Positions 1 to 12,100 of a DNA stretch of 64,000 nucleotides are shown here, piece by piece (positions within the stretch are counted from its first letter, which is position 1; every line of letters begins with the position of its first letter). A program made the position numbers and the translations under genes. The DNA lies in the NCBI GenBank assembly GCA_035048495.1, contig CM068553.1, forward strand, positions 15,129,190-15,193,189, in the 5' to 3' direction. Origin of the DNA: Euptelea pleiosperma (Eukaryota; Streptophyta; Magnoliopsida; Ranunculales; Eupteleaceae). Under the pieces are notes generated by a model, which saw only the letters and a list, made by a program, of their open reading frames with translations, searched no databases and had not been told where the DNA came from.

Positions 1-1623
1 GCTGCAAGAGTCCTCTGCATGTTATCATGAATAGTTGGTAATATATTAAATATAAAAAAAAAGACCTTATATGGAGTTTTCGCCTTAGGCCCCAACTTGC
101 ACCGAGAGGGCCCTGAATCTTTGTAACCCAAATAATGGTCAATAATGCTCAAATTACCGTAGTTAAAATCAGCATATGAAAACAACTCTAATCCAACGCT
201 TAGAAATCACTAATCATGGTGATTTTTAGTTTGTAGGCCCACCTAGGGATTGGCCAAATATCCATACAGTCGGCATCTTCTAAGAGTATGCCACGTGGCT
301 CAGATTGTGGGCTTTCACGACCTCGATGATAGTCAGCAATCATCAAATTAAGTTTTACTCTACTCAATCCCATAGTTAAGGTTTCCCCATGCAGCCATAG
401 CCAGCTTTGTCATGCGCGTATCCTTCTTGATGGTACACTGGTATTGCCCAACTGTCCTATCCATTGCGACTTTTCTGAAGTGCAGAAGCATTGGCAAATC
501 CACCGTGGAAGAAATTTTTTTGAACGAGTTCTTTTAAGGGTGCCTATGGGCAGTAGAAATTTTTGATGCACTGGCAGTGGTTGGCCGCGCGCCACTTATG
601 CATATGAGGATTAGGCCCACAATAGATAGCAATTGAGTCATTTATGATCACTGGTGTCCGTGCAAGCTACGTGGCACACTCTTAGAGACCACAGACAGCA
701 TTGATGTTGGTGCATCCGTAGGTAGTACATACGAAAATCAGTTTGATTAGTGATTTTTAGAACAATTGGATTTTAGTTTTTTCAAAGGGTTGATTTTTAA
801 CGGTGACATTAAAGTATTATTTGAGGTAATAGATCAAATGATTAGAAATAACCAAATCAAGCTATTTTTTATATGTAGGTCCACCTTGGGATGCTCCAAT
901 CATCCAACGGTCAGTTGTTTTTAAGAGTGAGCCACATGGCTTATCACTATCGGGTTAGCTGGACCCAACCCAGCCCATTAACAGTACCCCTACGGGGTCC
1001 AAATTTCTCAAGGTCAGATTAGCAATACTCTTTGATCATGAGTAATGCTAAGTCAAACCTGAAGTCTAGGTCCTGACCCGAGGTCCTAACCCGATAGTAG
1101 CCATGTGGCTCAGTCCAAATAGACCCACTAGAAGGTGGATTACACGTCTTCGATCAATATATATGGAATTGAACTATATTAGACGCGGAAACTATTTCAT
1201 AATATAAACACTTTTGATTTGAACGAGGTTGGGACCACCCCTACTACCGGTTGGGTTGGTCTCAAATATATTGATCATACAAGGCTGGACACTAGGTCTA
1301 GCTTAATTAGAAGTTATAACTACGTAGATCTCTTGATCATGGCACAAATGGTCGTCAATTTGGAAGGCCAAACACCAGGCCATATGCATCTTGTACTGTG
1401 GAATTGCATAAACCAAAAGTTAAATCTTTAAGGGTAATCCTACCCGTTCAAATTGGTAAACAATATATACCGAAGGAAAATTAAGAGCAATAGTACATCT
1501 ACACAATAAAGAAGTGATATAATGTTATAGTACATCTACACAATAATTTAAACTACAAACACCCAAGTGGTTAAATATATTAAGAGGATCTTATCATCTT
1601 GGTGAATATGGTTCACTAAATGA
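1..1623. other. Intergenic sequence 3' of WAK gene A
   Basis: No supportable gene. The first 120 bases resemble 28510-28590, with the same AT-rich lead followed by a stretch containing the word CCTTAGGCC, so this is dispersed repeat. Around 190-330 and 700-960 lie degraded pieces of the fold-back repeat common in this window, with phrases such as GATTTTTAG and GCCACRTGGC. The short open frames here have no recognisable domains. Confidence 0.5.
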
Positions 1624-4600
1624 TCATCGGGCAATCTCTATTGGTAGCATGAAGTCATTCCCCACGCTATATTGATCGGTTACATCACCAGTTAAAGAAT
1701 TTGATGGTTCACCTAGAAAAATTTCAGTCTCCTCGTAGTTTTGTTGCACCCATGGATGCTCTTGGAACGTTCTCAATTTGTCCAACTCTGCTGCCACTTC
1801 CTTCATTGTAGGCCTATCTTCCCCTTTTAGCTTTAGGCATCTCCTTGCTAGCTCTGCAACTGCTAGTAGTTGCTCTTTGTCCCCCTCCTTCACAACTCGA
1901 TCGTCAAAAATTTGGAAGAGACGATTTTCTTTGATTGAGGATATAAAATACATAGCCAAACTTCTGTGCTCTTCAGATCTTTCTAATGAAATTGGCTTCT
2001 CCCCAGTTAAAAGCTCCACAAGAACAATACCAAAGCTATAAACATCGCTTTTCTCAGTTAATTGACCTGTTTGAAAACATTCTGGATCCAAGTATCCTAA
2101 GGTCCCTTGAACCAATGTAGTCATTTGAGTTTGATCAAGAGGAACCAACCTTGAAGCTCCAAAATCAGATACTTTTGCAATGTAATTATCATCTAATAGT
2201 ATATTGGCAGTCTTCACATCTCTGTGAAGGACCGGTATGGAGTGTGCTGAGTGCAAATAAGCAAGTGCTCCTGCAGTTTCTGAGGCGATCCTTAAGCGGT
2301 AACCCCATGAAATTGTAGTTGTGTTGCTCTCATTCTGGATGCGCTGGAGGAGAGTACCATTGGAAACGAATTCGTAAACTAACGTGGGAACTTCAGTCTC
2401 TAAACAACAACCCATAAGCTTTACCACATTTCGATGGTTGATTTGAGATAGAATGTCCACCTCATTTATGAACTGTGTAATTTGGCTCTGATCCATTACT
2501 TTGGACTTTTTAATAGCTACAACTCTCTTATCTGGTAAAATTCCTTTGTACACCGTACCATAGCCTCCTTGGCCAAGAATTCGACTCTCATCGTAGTTGT
2601 TGGTTGCCCTTTTTAAGTCTTGTACAGTAAAAATCTTGGCAATATCTGAAACACCTGTACGTGAAGATATTTGTTGTTGCAACAGCAGACCTCCATTTTG
2701 TTGGAAAAATTTCTCTCTGAGTTTGATTAACCTTCTTTGCTTGAGTGCCCAGTATAACAAGTAACTGGAAAGAATTAAAAACAAAGAGCCTAGACCAATA
2801 CCTGCAAAAAAAAAAAAAAGAAGAGGTTCAGTACAATTAATTCTCACTCAAAAAGACTTATTCCATTTGTTCATGGGCCCACCCAAAAAAATGAGCTATA
2901 TATGTGCCGCCATGAGAGTCCTCGGCATCTTGTTTTTTTCAAAATTGGTGTGCTCATGGACACATACACCCCTATTATTGTAGCGACCGAATGAAAACAT
3001 AGAAGGATTGATCCTAATCGTGACATTTATCATCTACAATGCCTTACCTAGAACGAGGTGTATCACTGGAAATGATTTAGTATCACGTGTGCAGCCAGTT
3101 CCTTGATCTATTTTACCCTCACCATGGTAGCCAGCTTTACAAGAGCATTTAAAATCTCCAGGGTTATTTTCGCAAATCGCATCCGCATGGCAGGGTATGT
3201 TGTTTGGGTTGCCACACTCGTCAATATCTTGATATATAATATGCCCATCACCCAGGAGAAGAAAGAGAAACCATGTCAGCTAAAAAATAAAAAGTTGAAA
3301 TCAAAGCACTCAACATCAAACAAGCTAAATTTTGTTCTTGCTTTTGTTACATGTAACACCGCTGAAACTTGAAAGTAATTAGTAATACCCGTTAACCTAG
3401 TCTAACCGTGACTCACGCTAAAATGTGACTTGCATTAGGTGCACCTATGAAAGTATGGTGGGTGATAAAAGTCCTATTTTGAAAATATGGTTTGACTAAG
3501 TCATGGTGCGTGATGCAAGTCCTGTTTTAAAAAGATTGTTTGACCAAGTGAAAAGGATACTCAAGGGTGTTGAAGAAATCCTCAAAATTTAAAATTTAAT
3601 TTTAAGAATTCAGACCCTGTGCTCCAGGGTATGGACAAATCTAGTCCACATACGTTATTTCAATGTTTTAAAAAAATATATATATTTTATAAATTAAAAA
3701 CACGTTTTCAAAGAGCATTCAGCCGTGGATACAATGTTTGCATTCTTAAAAGTATGCAAACGTTTGCAGACTAGATTTGGTATTTGGTTATTAACCCAAC
3801 AACTCCAAGTCTTCTAAGTTTGCCCATCGTACCCCATGTTTTTTTGTGGAGTGAAAAAATAAACGGAAAATTGCAGAAAAGAAAATAAACTTTAATTTAT
3901 TTATAAAAAAGAATACAACTTTTCGCAAATCCCAAAAAAGAAAATGAAACGCCCTTTGAAAGGGCGTTTCGTCTGCTGTCAGTCCAATCAATCGCCGACT
4001 GACTAACGAATGACTGATGGCTGACACGTCTGACAAACGCCCTTTTAAAGGGCATTTATTCTTGAGAAATTTTAAAAAACGTCCCATAATTCCTCAACTT
4101 CTAAACCAATCTACGAATATCGGAATGATCTGAATTTTTGTGAGGATGATCTCCTCACCGTAGAGATCATCCTCACCAAAAATCAGCCATTGATTCATCT
4201 TCTGGGTACGCCAAAATGGGCGTAAAAATTGGGATATCAAAAAACGCCCTTTAAAAGGGCGTTTGTTAGTAAAAAACGCCATTTAAAAGGGCGTTTTCTA
4301 CTGACACACGCCCTTTAAAATAACGTCTGTCAGTTGTCAGAGGTCTGACAGATGTTTTTTAAAAAGGCGTCTATTACTGAAAAACGCCCTTTAAAATGGC
4401 GTTTTTTTACTGACAAACGCCCTTTTAAAGGGCGTTTTTTGATAAACATGTGCCACGTAATGAAACGCCCTTTCAAAGGGCGTTTCGTTTTCTTTTTTGG
4501 GATTTGCGAAAAGTTGTATTCTTTTTTGTAAATAGATTAAAGTTTGTTTTCTTTTTAGAAATTTTCCGAAAAATAAAATATAAAATCTAATTCTAAAGAT

Positions 4601-5591
4601 TTGTACTTGGCTAAGCTACCTTTGGCCGTAGAAAATGAACAAGTTAATTACCTTGGCATCCTTCTGAGAGATAAGGGTTCCCTTCGTAACCCTTGTCGCA
4701 GTGACACCGATATCCAGGGCCATTAGTGGAGTTTGCACAATAGGTATTTTGTGCCCGGCAAGCGTAAGACGCCGTATCTCCTCTTTTAGCTTCTTCGCAT
4801 GTCTGATTCCCAATTGCCCAGTCTACTGCCACCGGAAGATAATTTCCATCGACGTAACCAATAGCAGAAGCACTATTCGTCAAGTTTTCAGGAACATAGG
4901 AGAGATCCGATACTTTGAAAGTGAACCAATCGTCATCAGCTAGGAAGGCATAGCTGCAGGGGTTGTATTCCCAGAACCTAGTTCTGTTGTATGGGCTACT
5001 GATAGTGGTGTTAAACATCTGAAGTTCCGGGGGAATCTTGATCTCGCAACAACCAAAACCGGAGCATGAATCATCTTGCACATTTGTGGTGTTGTTGACG
5101 CAATAGGACAAACATCCGCTACTGAACTGTTTGTCAGTAAAATCACTTATGAGTGCGAGGGTGTTACAACCAATGGCCCTGAACTTGTTGCGGGTGAATG
5201 AATACCAGAAAGGGCTTCCCCTCAAATCGGCCCAGCCCAAGTCGTTTATCGCATCAGAAATATTCTGTCCCTGCGCGTTGTAACAGTTTCTAACATACTT
5301 ACAATTGATACTTACTTGTTTGTCCAGTGATATATTTAGAATCTCAACGTTAACAGTACTGTTCGGGACCCAATAGAAGGGTTTGGTGCCTGCACATGTT
5401 ACGTTGTACCCGGGATTCAAATAGCATCCATCTCCGATGCCGAATGGGTAGGGAATGCTCACGTTGTTTCCACATGATTCTTGGCAATTAGGCAAGACTT
5501 GAGATGTCGATGCTACGGCAGTTGCAGGTAACAAGACTAGAAGAAGCAAAAGCATTAGCGGATATGTGGCTCGACCACTTCTTTCTTCCAT
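1624..5591 (-). CDS. Wall-associated receptor kinase, gene A (intact, 3 exons)
   Basis: Exons are 5591-4652, 3227-3048 and 2801-1624, giving 765 residues with GT-AG introns in phase 1. Seen: a signal peptide (about 1-27, leucine-rich); a GUB_WAK ectodomain with [14 protein letters not shown] and many cysteines; a WAK-type cysteine motif ending GCQ; a calcium-binding EGF module encoded exactly by exon 2, starting DIDEC with six cysteines; and a transmembrane segment near 370-392. The Ser/Thr kinase has the Gly loop GQGGYGTVY, the VAIKK lysine near 471, HRD near 568 and DFG near 586, so catalytic residues are complete. Known for the family: plasma-membrane receptors linked to the cell wall, binding pectin or oligogalacturonides and signalling in growth or defence. 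The ligand here is unknown. The start is the first ATG before the signal peptide and matches gene C. Intron 1 (1424 bp) carries a MITE. No defect is seen, so it is likely functional. Confidence 0.93.
3864..4568. mobile_element. MULE-type MITE with palindrome array, in intron 1 of gene A
   Basis: The two ends form a terminal inverted repeat of about 105-110 bp, starting CGGAAAATT on the left and ending AATTTTCCG on the right. It is flanked by a 9-bp direct repeat AAAAATAAA (3855-3863 and 4569-4577), the length expected of Mutator-like elements, although the site is A-rich. Inside are about nine hairpins of the type CGCCCTTTAAAAGGGCG, some degenerate, near 3946, 4035, 4241, 4272, 4304, 4352, 4380, 4411 and 4463. 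No coding capacity, so non-autonomous. Gene C lacks it in the equivalent intron, so it inserted after the duplication or was lost there. Superfamily assignment rests on TIR length and TSD length only. Confidence 0.8.
4083..4213. repeat. Internal module shared with 6834-6970
   Basis: This stretch inside the MITE is closely similar to 6834-6970, including a small palindrome GAGGATGATCTCCTC. A degenerate relative lies near 15220-15390. It is therefore a dispersed repeat module, either captured by or ancestral to the palindrome-rich element. Confidence 0.65.
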
Positions 5592-5675
5592 CTCTTCCTT
5601 TTGCGTTAGAGAGGAGATTTATTATAACTGAGATTTCTAACCTTTTAAGTAGGAGGCCTATATGATATTTCAGAA
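5592..5675 (-). promoter_or_regulatory. Conserved 5' flank of gene A
   Basis: The first 80 or so bases upstream of the start codon align with 51729-51808 upstream of gene C, then similarity stops abruptly after AGGAGGCC. This is probably the 5' UTR and core promoter kept in both duplicates. A weak TATA-like TATAATAAAT lies at 5617-5627 (minus strand). Sequence further upstream differs completely between the two genes, so distal control has probably diverged. Confidence 0.35.
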
Positions 5676-6349
5676 AGAACGATGAAGTTGTTCACGGATT
5701 TTTCTTTCGGTGTTCTTTGACTACTTCAAAAAAACGTTGTTACGGTCTAAGAAGACTAGCTAGAGAGAGGTATGGGATTTTTTTTTTGCAAGGATCATCA
5801 TATTATATTATCTTCCGGATCCTGTATCCCTGGAATTGAAGATTACCCGATATCTATGCTTCTTTGTTTGCCACGTAGCCTTGTTTAAACTTAATTGTTA
5901 TATTTACTTTCTTTCTCCTAAATCAAACGAAGAAACTTGGGACTTGGGTGAGTTACCCAAGACCTAGAAGTAGGGGATCTAAATTGTTTTGACCAGACCT
6001 GGACAAATGAAGCTTACGTATGGATGTTTGCCCATCCTGAGGTGAACCTATAAACGGAATGGACCATCCAACAAGAAATTCACACAATGGATCTGACATA
6101 GTCAACTTTTTGACTGACTTCGTCCTTACGGTTCAATCAAAATGTAAAACAAAACTCTAGAGCCGTGGATGAAGCAACTAGGACTGGAAAAAGCATTCCA
6201 CCATATGCTTAATTCCACGTTGTGGTTCGATATTAAAAGTCAGATTTGTGGGCAATTTTTTGCCTCACGCAATTATGACAACTTCATGAAAATCAAGAGC
6301 CGGCAATGTTGACGACTTCATGGAAATCAAGAGCCGTCTATCAATACAT
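5676..6349. other. Upstream region of gene A, first part of duplicated block X
   Basis: No gene seen. The part around 6050-6340 aligns with 46060-46280 next to gene C, sharing phrases such as AGTCAACTTTTTGACTGACT and GACGACTTCATG. It is the left half of a duplicated spacer. Confidence 0.55.
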
Positions 6350-7320
6350 ACTAGGAATCAATAGCCCGTGCTTAGCACGGGCACAGTAAAATGAATGTTT
6401 TTTTTTTTTTTGTATATACAATTATATTTTATTTTGACACTTATATAATGTTAAAAAAATAATTATTATTGTGTTAATGGTACATGTGTGTGGACTATAC
6501 CTATTCAAACTTTTACGTTCACCTCACATCACATCGCCTATTAAAAATAAGACATTTTATGATTTTTGTGATATATATCACTTCTATAATTTGGTGATAT
6601 ATAGATATAGATTTGTCGAACATTTAGTTTAGGCATCTTAACCCTAACATCTAGTGACACATGTCAGAGAGGACATGGGTACCTTAAAGAACCAGTGCGC
6701 ATCTCCCCTAAAACGCAATGTTACACAGTTTTTAGAGAGCAATGATGAATCGCATTCCAATAGCACTCTATTTCTCTCTGAGAACCAATATTAGGCTAAT
6801 GTGGTTTTCAAGTTACACGGTAAAAATCGACGGTCCATAATTCTTCAACTTCTAAACCAGTCTATGGAATATCAAAATGATTTGAATTTTTGTGAGGATG
6901 ATCTCCTCACCATATAGATCATCTTCACCAAAAATCAGCCATTGATTCATCTCCTATGATGGTACACCAAGGTGTTGGTCAAAAATGTTGGTCACCAACC
7001 TGACTCATGTTAAAGAGGTTCAAGGGTATTTTTGAAAAAAATAGAAACATCGCCACCTCAACAGTGTTAGGGTGGGTATTGGAGGATTAATGAAGATGGT
7101 TTTAATAGGAGTAAATGTTTGGGAACAAAGAGGTTGGAAGAGTAAAGGTTTTTGTTGAGATAAAGTCTAATATACCCTTGTAGTTTAGTAACATTAAAGC
7201 AAGTGTGAAGGGGTTATTTTTGAAAAAACTAAAAAGAGTGTATATTTGGAAAAATTGATGGAAAAAAGATGGAGAGAACGCCACCTCAGCTGTGCCGAGC
7301 TTTAGTATAGATAATAGATG
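6350..7320. mobile_element. Insertion in spacer X, beginning with a CCCGTGC hairpin
   Basis: Begins with the hairpin CCCGTGCTTAGCACGGG and ends AGTATAGATAATAG. The duplicate spacer near 46280 runs straight through without it, giving an empty site. It contains the 6834-6970 module also found inside the intron MITE. No coding frame. The class is not clear; exact ends are uncertain by some tens of bases. Confidence 0.55.
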
Positions 7321-7870
7321 GGACGTGGGCCTATAATAATTTTCAGTGTATTTTTAATCAAATCAACTGGGTTCCACCACCTGGGTATTGATTAATGAAC
7401 CTTTATTTGGGTGACCTCTATGGGTGATCAAGTAATGTGGGAGGGAAAATTTTCTTTTAACAGGCCATTTTAGTATTGAATCACCCAAAAAAAAAACCAG
7501 ATTAGCCGTTGATCCTTGTAATACAGTCTATAGACAGTCATAAAACCCATGAGCAATTCGTTGACTATTCAAAGTGGGTAATCAGACTTGAAAATGGCAA
7601 TGTGACAGTGACACGTACACTTTCGAGTCCATTGATCCATGAATGATTGGCTCACCCCTTGATGGACCTCCATATGATAAATCAGCTTGATTGGTTGTCT
7701 CAAGCAATTCGAACATACACTAAAAAAATGCTCCATCCAACTGCTAGAGATCGGGTATAAATAGGGTGTGCAGATCCATCAAGATGGTGAACCTATCATT
7801 CATGGGTCAATGGCCTGAAATAGCGTGCCATGTAGTGCTTTATTATGCGAGAAATTTTTGAAGCAGTAGA
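7321..7870. repeat. Duplicated spacer block X, second part
   Basis: Aligns with 46285-46870 beside gene C, for example CTTTCGAGTCCATTGATCCA in both. Together with 6050-6340 it forms a spacer that lies 5' of gene A and 3' of gene C, as expected for a tandem gene-spacer unit. It contains fold-back repeat phrases. Confidence 0.65.
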
Positions 7871-7878
7871 TTTTTGAA

Positions 7879-7951
7879 GCAGCAAAGCAGTGGCCAATAA
7901 CATTTTGAAGAGCGGATTGTGGCACAATGTGATTGGCCACTGCTTCGCCGC
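7879..7951. repeat. Short hairpin, 20-bp arms
   Basis: Arms 7879-7898 and 7932-7951 match at 18 of 20 positions as an inverted repeat (core AAGCAGTGGCCAAT), with a 33-base loop. It could be a MITE remnant. The loop and arm size also fit a small hairpin RNA, but nothing else supports that. Confidence 0.5.
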
Positions 7952-8965
7952 TTTGACATGCCTTTATTATCATATATATAAATTTACGTATCCCCATCAT
8001 TTTCACTTGTTTGGCACTCAGAGAGAATGAAGATGGCAACTTGGGTAATGTAGTTGGACATTTCTCCTCCTTTCATGTCGGTTGTTTTTTGATAGTTCTG
8101 TTTTGATTACTGTTTTTACTTGCATCTTTCACAGCAACGTTATTAGTGTTCGGGAAAAAATAAAAATAATTCGTTGATTGCACAATTGATCTTTCTTCTC
8201 TGACATTACCTAAAAGACAGTAAGTCTGATCCATTACCATCTAGGCGCTGCAAAATAAATAGAAGTAAATAATAAACATAGAGGAAACTAGAGATTGCAC
8301 TTGTAACCAATTCCAACACTTCAAAAGATGGGTTGTGCTCTTGTAATGATTTCTGGAAACTACCAATCATTCACAAAGACAGTTCAAGTTGCCATCAATT
8401 AACTAGAAAAAATCAAAACCTACTGCAAGTTCCCAGCACAAGAGTGCTTGTTGTGCCAACAATCAACCAGATCAGATGATCATCAACAACTAATCTATAA
8501 TGTTTTTTGGATTGCTTTCACCATATAATTAACTTTTTCTGGACTGCTTTCACCATATAATAGGGGAGTTTGGCCCTTATCCAAAAGATTGGCATATATA
8601 GACTAGATACTTCATAATATTCTGGCCTCTGAATTTGTGATTTTGTACCAGGTACCCCACCACCATTAACATTGGTAGCTAGACTGTCCCAAAGTCTACC
8701 TGACTTGTGCCTGTTCACTCATTGATAGCTATTTTAATTTCCAATTTCCGTTTTGTACATATATTAGAATAGATAAAATGGTATTTACCTTGTAGTAACA
8801 TTTCAACTTTCTTGGATGCAATTCAACCTTTGGGAGCGGAAGATAACTGTCAAAAAACATAAAGAGACCTCAGTCACATAGGTGTTTATATTGATGAACT
8901 CAGGAAACAAAATGCATGGACAAATCATGAACATCCAAAAACCAACCTGTGAAGCAATATCTACA
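7952..8965 (-). other. Exon-like remnants of an unrecognised gene
   Basis: On the minus strand, 8848-8799 reads YLPLPKVELHPRKLKCYYK between an AG and a GT. Bases 8714-8520 read open from SGRLWDSL to AVQKKLI after a possible AG acceptor. With the exon-like piece at 14957-14999 these may be exons of a host gene. I do not recognise the product, the first junction phase does not fit cleanly, and no complete model can be built, so this may be a relic. Confidence 0.25.
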
Positions 8966-9191
8966 CTAATCTCATCGATTTTTTTTTTTTTTTTGGCTAA
9001 GATAAAATTGTATAACTGAGAAAAAACTGTACAAGGAGCACTAAGGAGAGTCCGAACATCACCAACATCCCAACTAGGTTGGCACCTCGATGGCCTTCAG
9101 ACCACACACCTCAGGATGGATACAAAAATCTAATCAAATCTATAATATGGGGTATGAGGGTCCTCCATTTTATAGAGGAATGGAGGCCTCT

Positions 9192-12100
9192 TTACAAAAT
9201 TTCTATGCCTTCTTCGCCTAAAGTTGCGCCTCGGTTGGCTAACATGTCGGCTGAGAAGTTTGATTCTCTCCAGGTGGATGTAATGAAGCAGTGGTTGGTT
9301 CTTTTGATAGCATTCTCCCATCTTGGTCTGACTTGCCAAGGGATTTTGTTCTTCCCAAAGGCTTGAACAGCAGTAACCGAGTCAGATTCTATCCAGATCT
9401 TTCTCCAACCATTGCTGGAAGCCCAATCTAATCCTTCCACTATTGCCCAACACTCCGCTAGGAAGTTGGTGGTAACACCCAGGCTTTTACAAATAGCACC
9501 CCGGAAGATACTCAGATGGTCTCGAAATATAACTCCAAGGCCTCCTCTTCCTGGGTTCCCCTTGGCAGCTCCGTCACAATTCATCTTTATGTAACTCTCC
9601 AAGGGTGGGTTCCACTTGCATTCCCAGATTAGGGGGGCTTTACCGGGCTTGCAGCCAATGCCAAATGAAGACAAGGTGGTCAGATCTTCAATAGAGTTTT
9701 TCATATGATTCCGGGATAGATTGCCTGCATTCCGGATAGCATGACTGATTTTACGTTTGCAAGCTTCCAGATCAAGAACTTTACCTTAAAAAATAATGGC
9801 ATTTCTAGTAGCCCATATGGTATTGGCTGTGTTGAGGATGGCCGCACACCAAAGGTCTTTAATGATTGGAATAGCATTCTTACTCCACGATAGTGCTTCC
9901 TTGAAAGAAACCATGTTACCCTTAGCCTTGAAAGACGCGTGCTTGAATCCAAGTCCGAAGAGCTTTCATATTGGCACATTCCCAAAGCAGGTGGTCGAGA
10001 GATTCCTCCTCCGCAAAACAGAGGCAGCAGTGAGAAGCCATATGCAAACCTTTTCTCTTGAGGACTAAGTCGGTAGCTGCACAACCGTGAAAAAGTTTCC
10101 AGCTATTGGCTAAGACTCGTGGGTGATTAGAAGCCCGCCACACCCAAGAGTCCCAACAAACCCTGTTTTTGTGGGTTCTAATTGCATCCAATCCGGAGGC
10201 CACCGAATAGACTCCTTTAGTATCTAGTTTCCAGATTCTCTGATCTTGAAGGTGCATGTTCAGTTGCTGCAAATGCGTGATGTCGGCCAAGTTCAGAATT
10301 TCCTTAACAGATTGTGGAATGTGCCAACTGTCATGAGCAAGAAGAGAAGATAACTTCGATGTACAGTGTTTCAGATCCCTATGATTAATCCTCAATACTT
10401 CCCGAATAGCCTCATTGCCACCGCGATTGTCTCGCCAAAAATCGATCTTTTCTCCATTGCCTATAAACCAACCGAGAAAGGGTTCAATTTTCTTTTAAGG
10501 CCCATCGGACTCCTGTCCAGATTGTAGACTTTTTGTGGTATCCGATTAACTCACCTGATTTATTGGTGAACTTGGCTTTCAAGAATTTGGCTAGCTCATC
10601 AGTCTCGTTTAACATTCTCCACCCAATTTTCATAAGGAGAGCTAAGTTAATCTCCTTAAGCCTTCTCAACCCAAGACCTCCTTCCTTGAGGGGTTTACAG
10701 CATTGTCCCACTTGACCGTTACCCACTTCCTTTGCGTAGGGTCCCCTGTCCGTATGAAGTTTCTAATAATTCTTTCACAATCTGAATTGAATGTTTGCAG
10801 CCATTTGTAGATGGACATATTGAAGATGGGGATACTACTGAGGATGGATTTAGCCAACTCTACTCTTCCTTGGAAGGATAGTCACTTCCCCGACCAGCTA
10901 GATGCCCTCTTCTGGATCTTCTCTTTCAAAGTTAGAAAGGTTGGTTTAGTGGCTCGGACTTGGATCAAGGGCACTCCTAGATACCTCTCTGGAAATTTGC
11001 CAGATTTCATGCCAAGGATCTCCTCTATAGTGCGGGATCTAGCGAGACCGATGTGACCCATGAAGAGCTTGCTCTTGGAGGGGTTGATGTTCTGGCCAGC
11101 CGTTGCTTGATATCTTCAGAGAAGTTCTGCCAAATTACGGATATTGGATGTTCCTCCATTGGAGAAAATGAAAATGTCATCTGCAAATAATAAGTGAGTG
11201 GGAGCAAAAGGGTCGGGAAGCATGGGTTTGATGATCCTGTGATCTTTAAGATAATTTATGCCTCTACTAAGAGCGTCTTCTGCCAAGGCGAAGAGGAGAG
11301 GAGAAAGGGGGTCTCCTTGACGGAGGCCTCTATGAGCGGGGAAGTAGCCACAAGGGCCTCCATTGATAAGGATGGAGATCTGAGCGCTGCCAATGGCGGA
11401 GAAAACCCATCTACATCAAGTGTCGGAGAAGCCAAACTTGATCAGGACCTGATGAACTCCCAACTCAAAGTATCATAAGCTTGGGATATGTCTACCTTGA
11501 TGCCGACATTCGCACCTTTCCTTTTGGTCTTCAGCTCATTCACCATTTCCGAAGCTAAACCGATGCTTGATTGGATGCTCCTGTCTTGAATGAAACCACT
11601 TTGTTCTTTAGAAACTATAGCCCCCATTAAGCATCGTAATCTAGAGGCCATAATTTTGGTGATAGCTTTGAAAAGGAAGTTCCCGAGACAAATTGGCTGA
11701 AATTGATTGATCTTGCTGGCATTCTGTTCCTTAGGGATGAGGACTATGAAGTTGGAGTTCATCCCCAACGGGATGTGGGATGTTTGGAAGAAATATCTGA
11801 TAGCTGAGCACACGTCTTCTTCAATGATGGTCCAACAAGTCTGATAGAAGCACCCTTGGAACCCATCTGGGCCAGGAGCACTGACCGCTTTGAGGCTGAA
11901 AATGGCTTCTTTGATCTCTTGATTGAGAGGAAGGCATGTGAGGAAGGCATTATCGGTGTCTTTTACTTTATGCGGAATGAGGTTAAGCAATTCCCCATCT
12001 TTCTGAGTCGGGAAAGCTTGAAATTTCTTCTGAAAATGATCCACTATGTAGTCTTGGATCTGCTTTTGATTTCTAATAATAGTGTTGTCCTCCCTTTGTA

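Noticed and set aside
1778..2041. Plus-strand open frame opposite the gene A kinase exon
   Set aside because: Mirror frame of a conserved kinase C-terminal region; the same shadow appears at 47587-47979 opposite gene C.
3103..3372. Plus-strand frame of 89 codons
   Set aside because: Antisense to the EGF exon of gene A and running into the intron; the same at 49072-49344 in gene C.
3791..4282. Minus-strand frames inside intron 1 of gene A
   Set aside because: They consist of MITE hairpin sequence translated; no domain.
3940..4490. Regular palindromic repeats resembling a CRISPR array
   Set aside because: Plant nuclear context, unequal degenerate spacing, repeats inside a TIR element with a flank duplication; no cas genes.
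8518..8718. Considered as a complete small gene
   Set aside because: No clear start, splice sites only plausible on one side, product unrecognised; kept only as an exon-like remnant.
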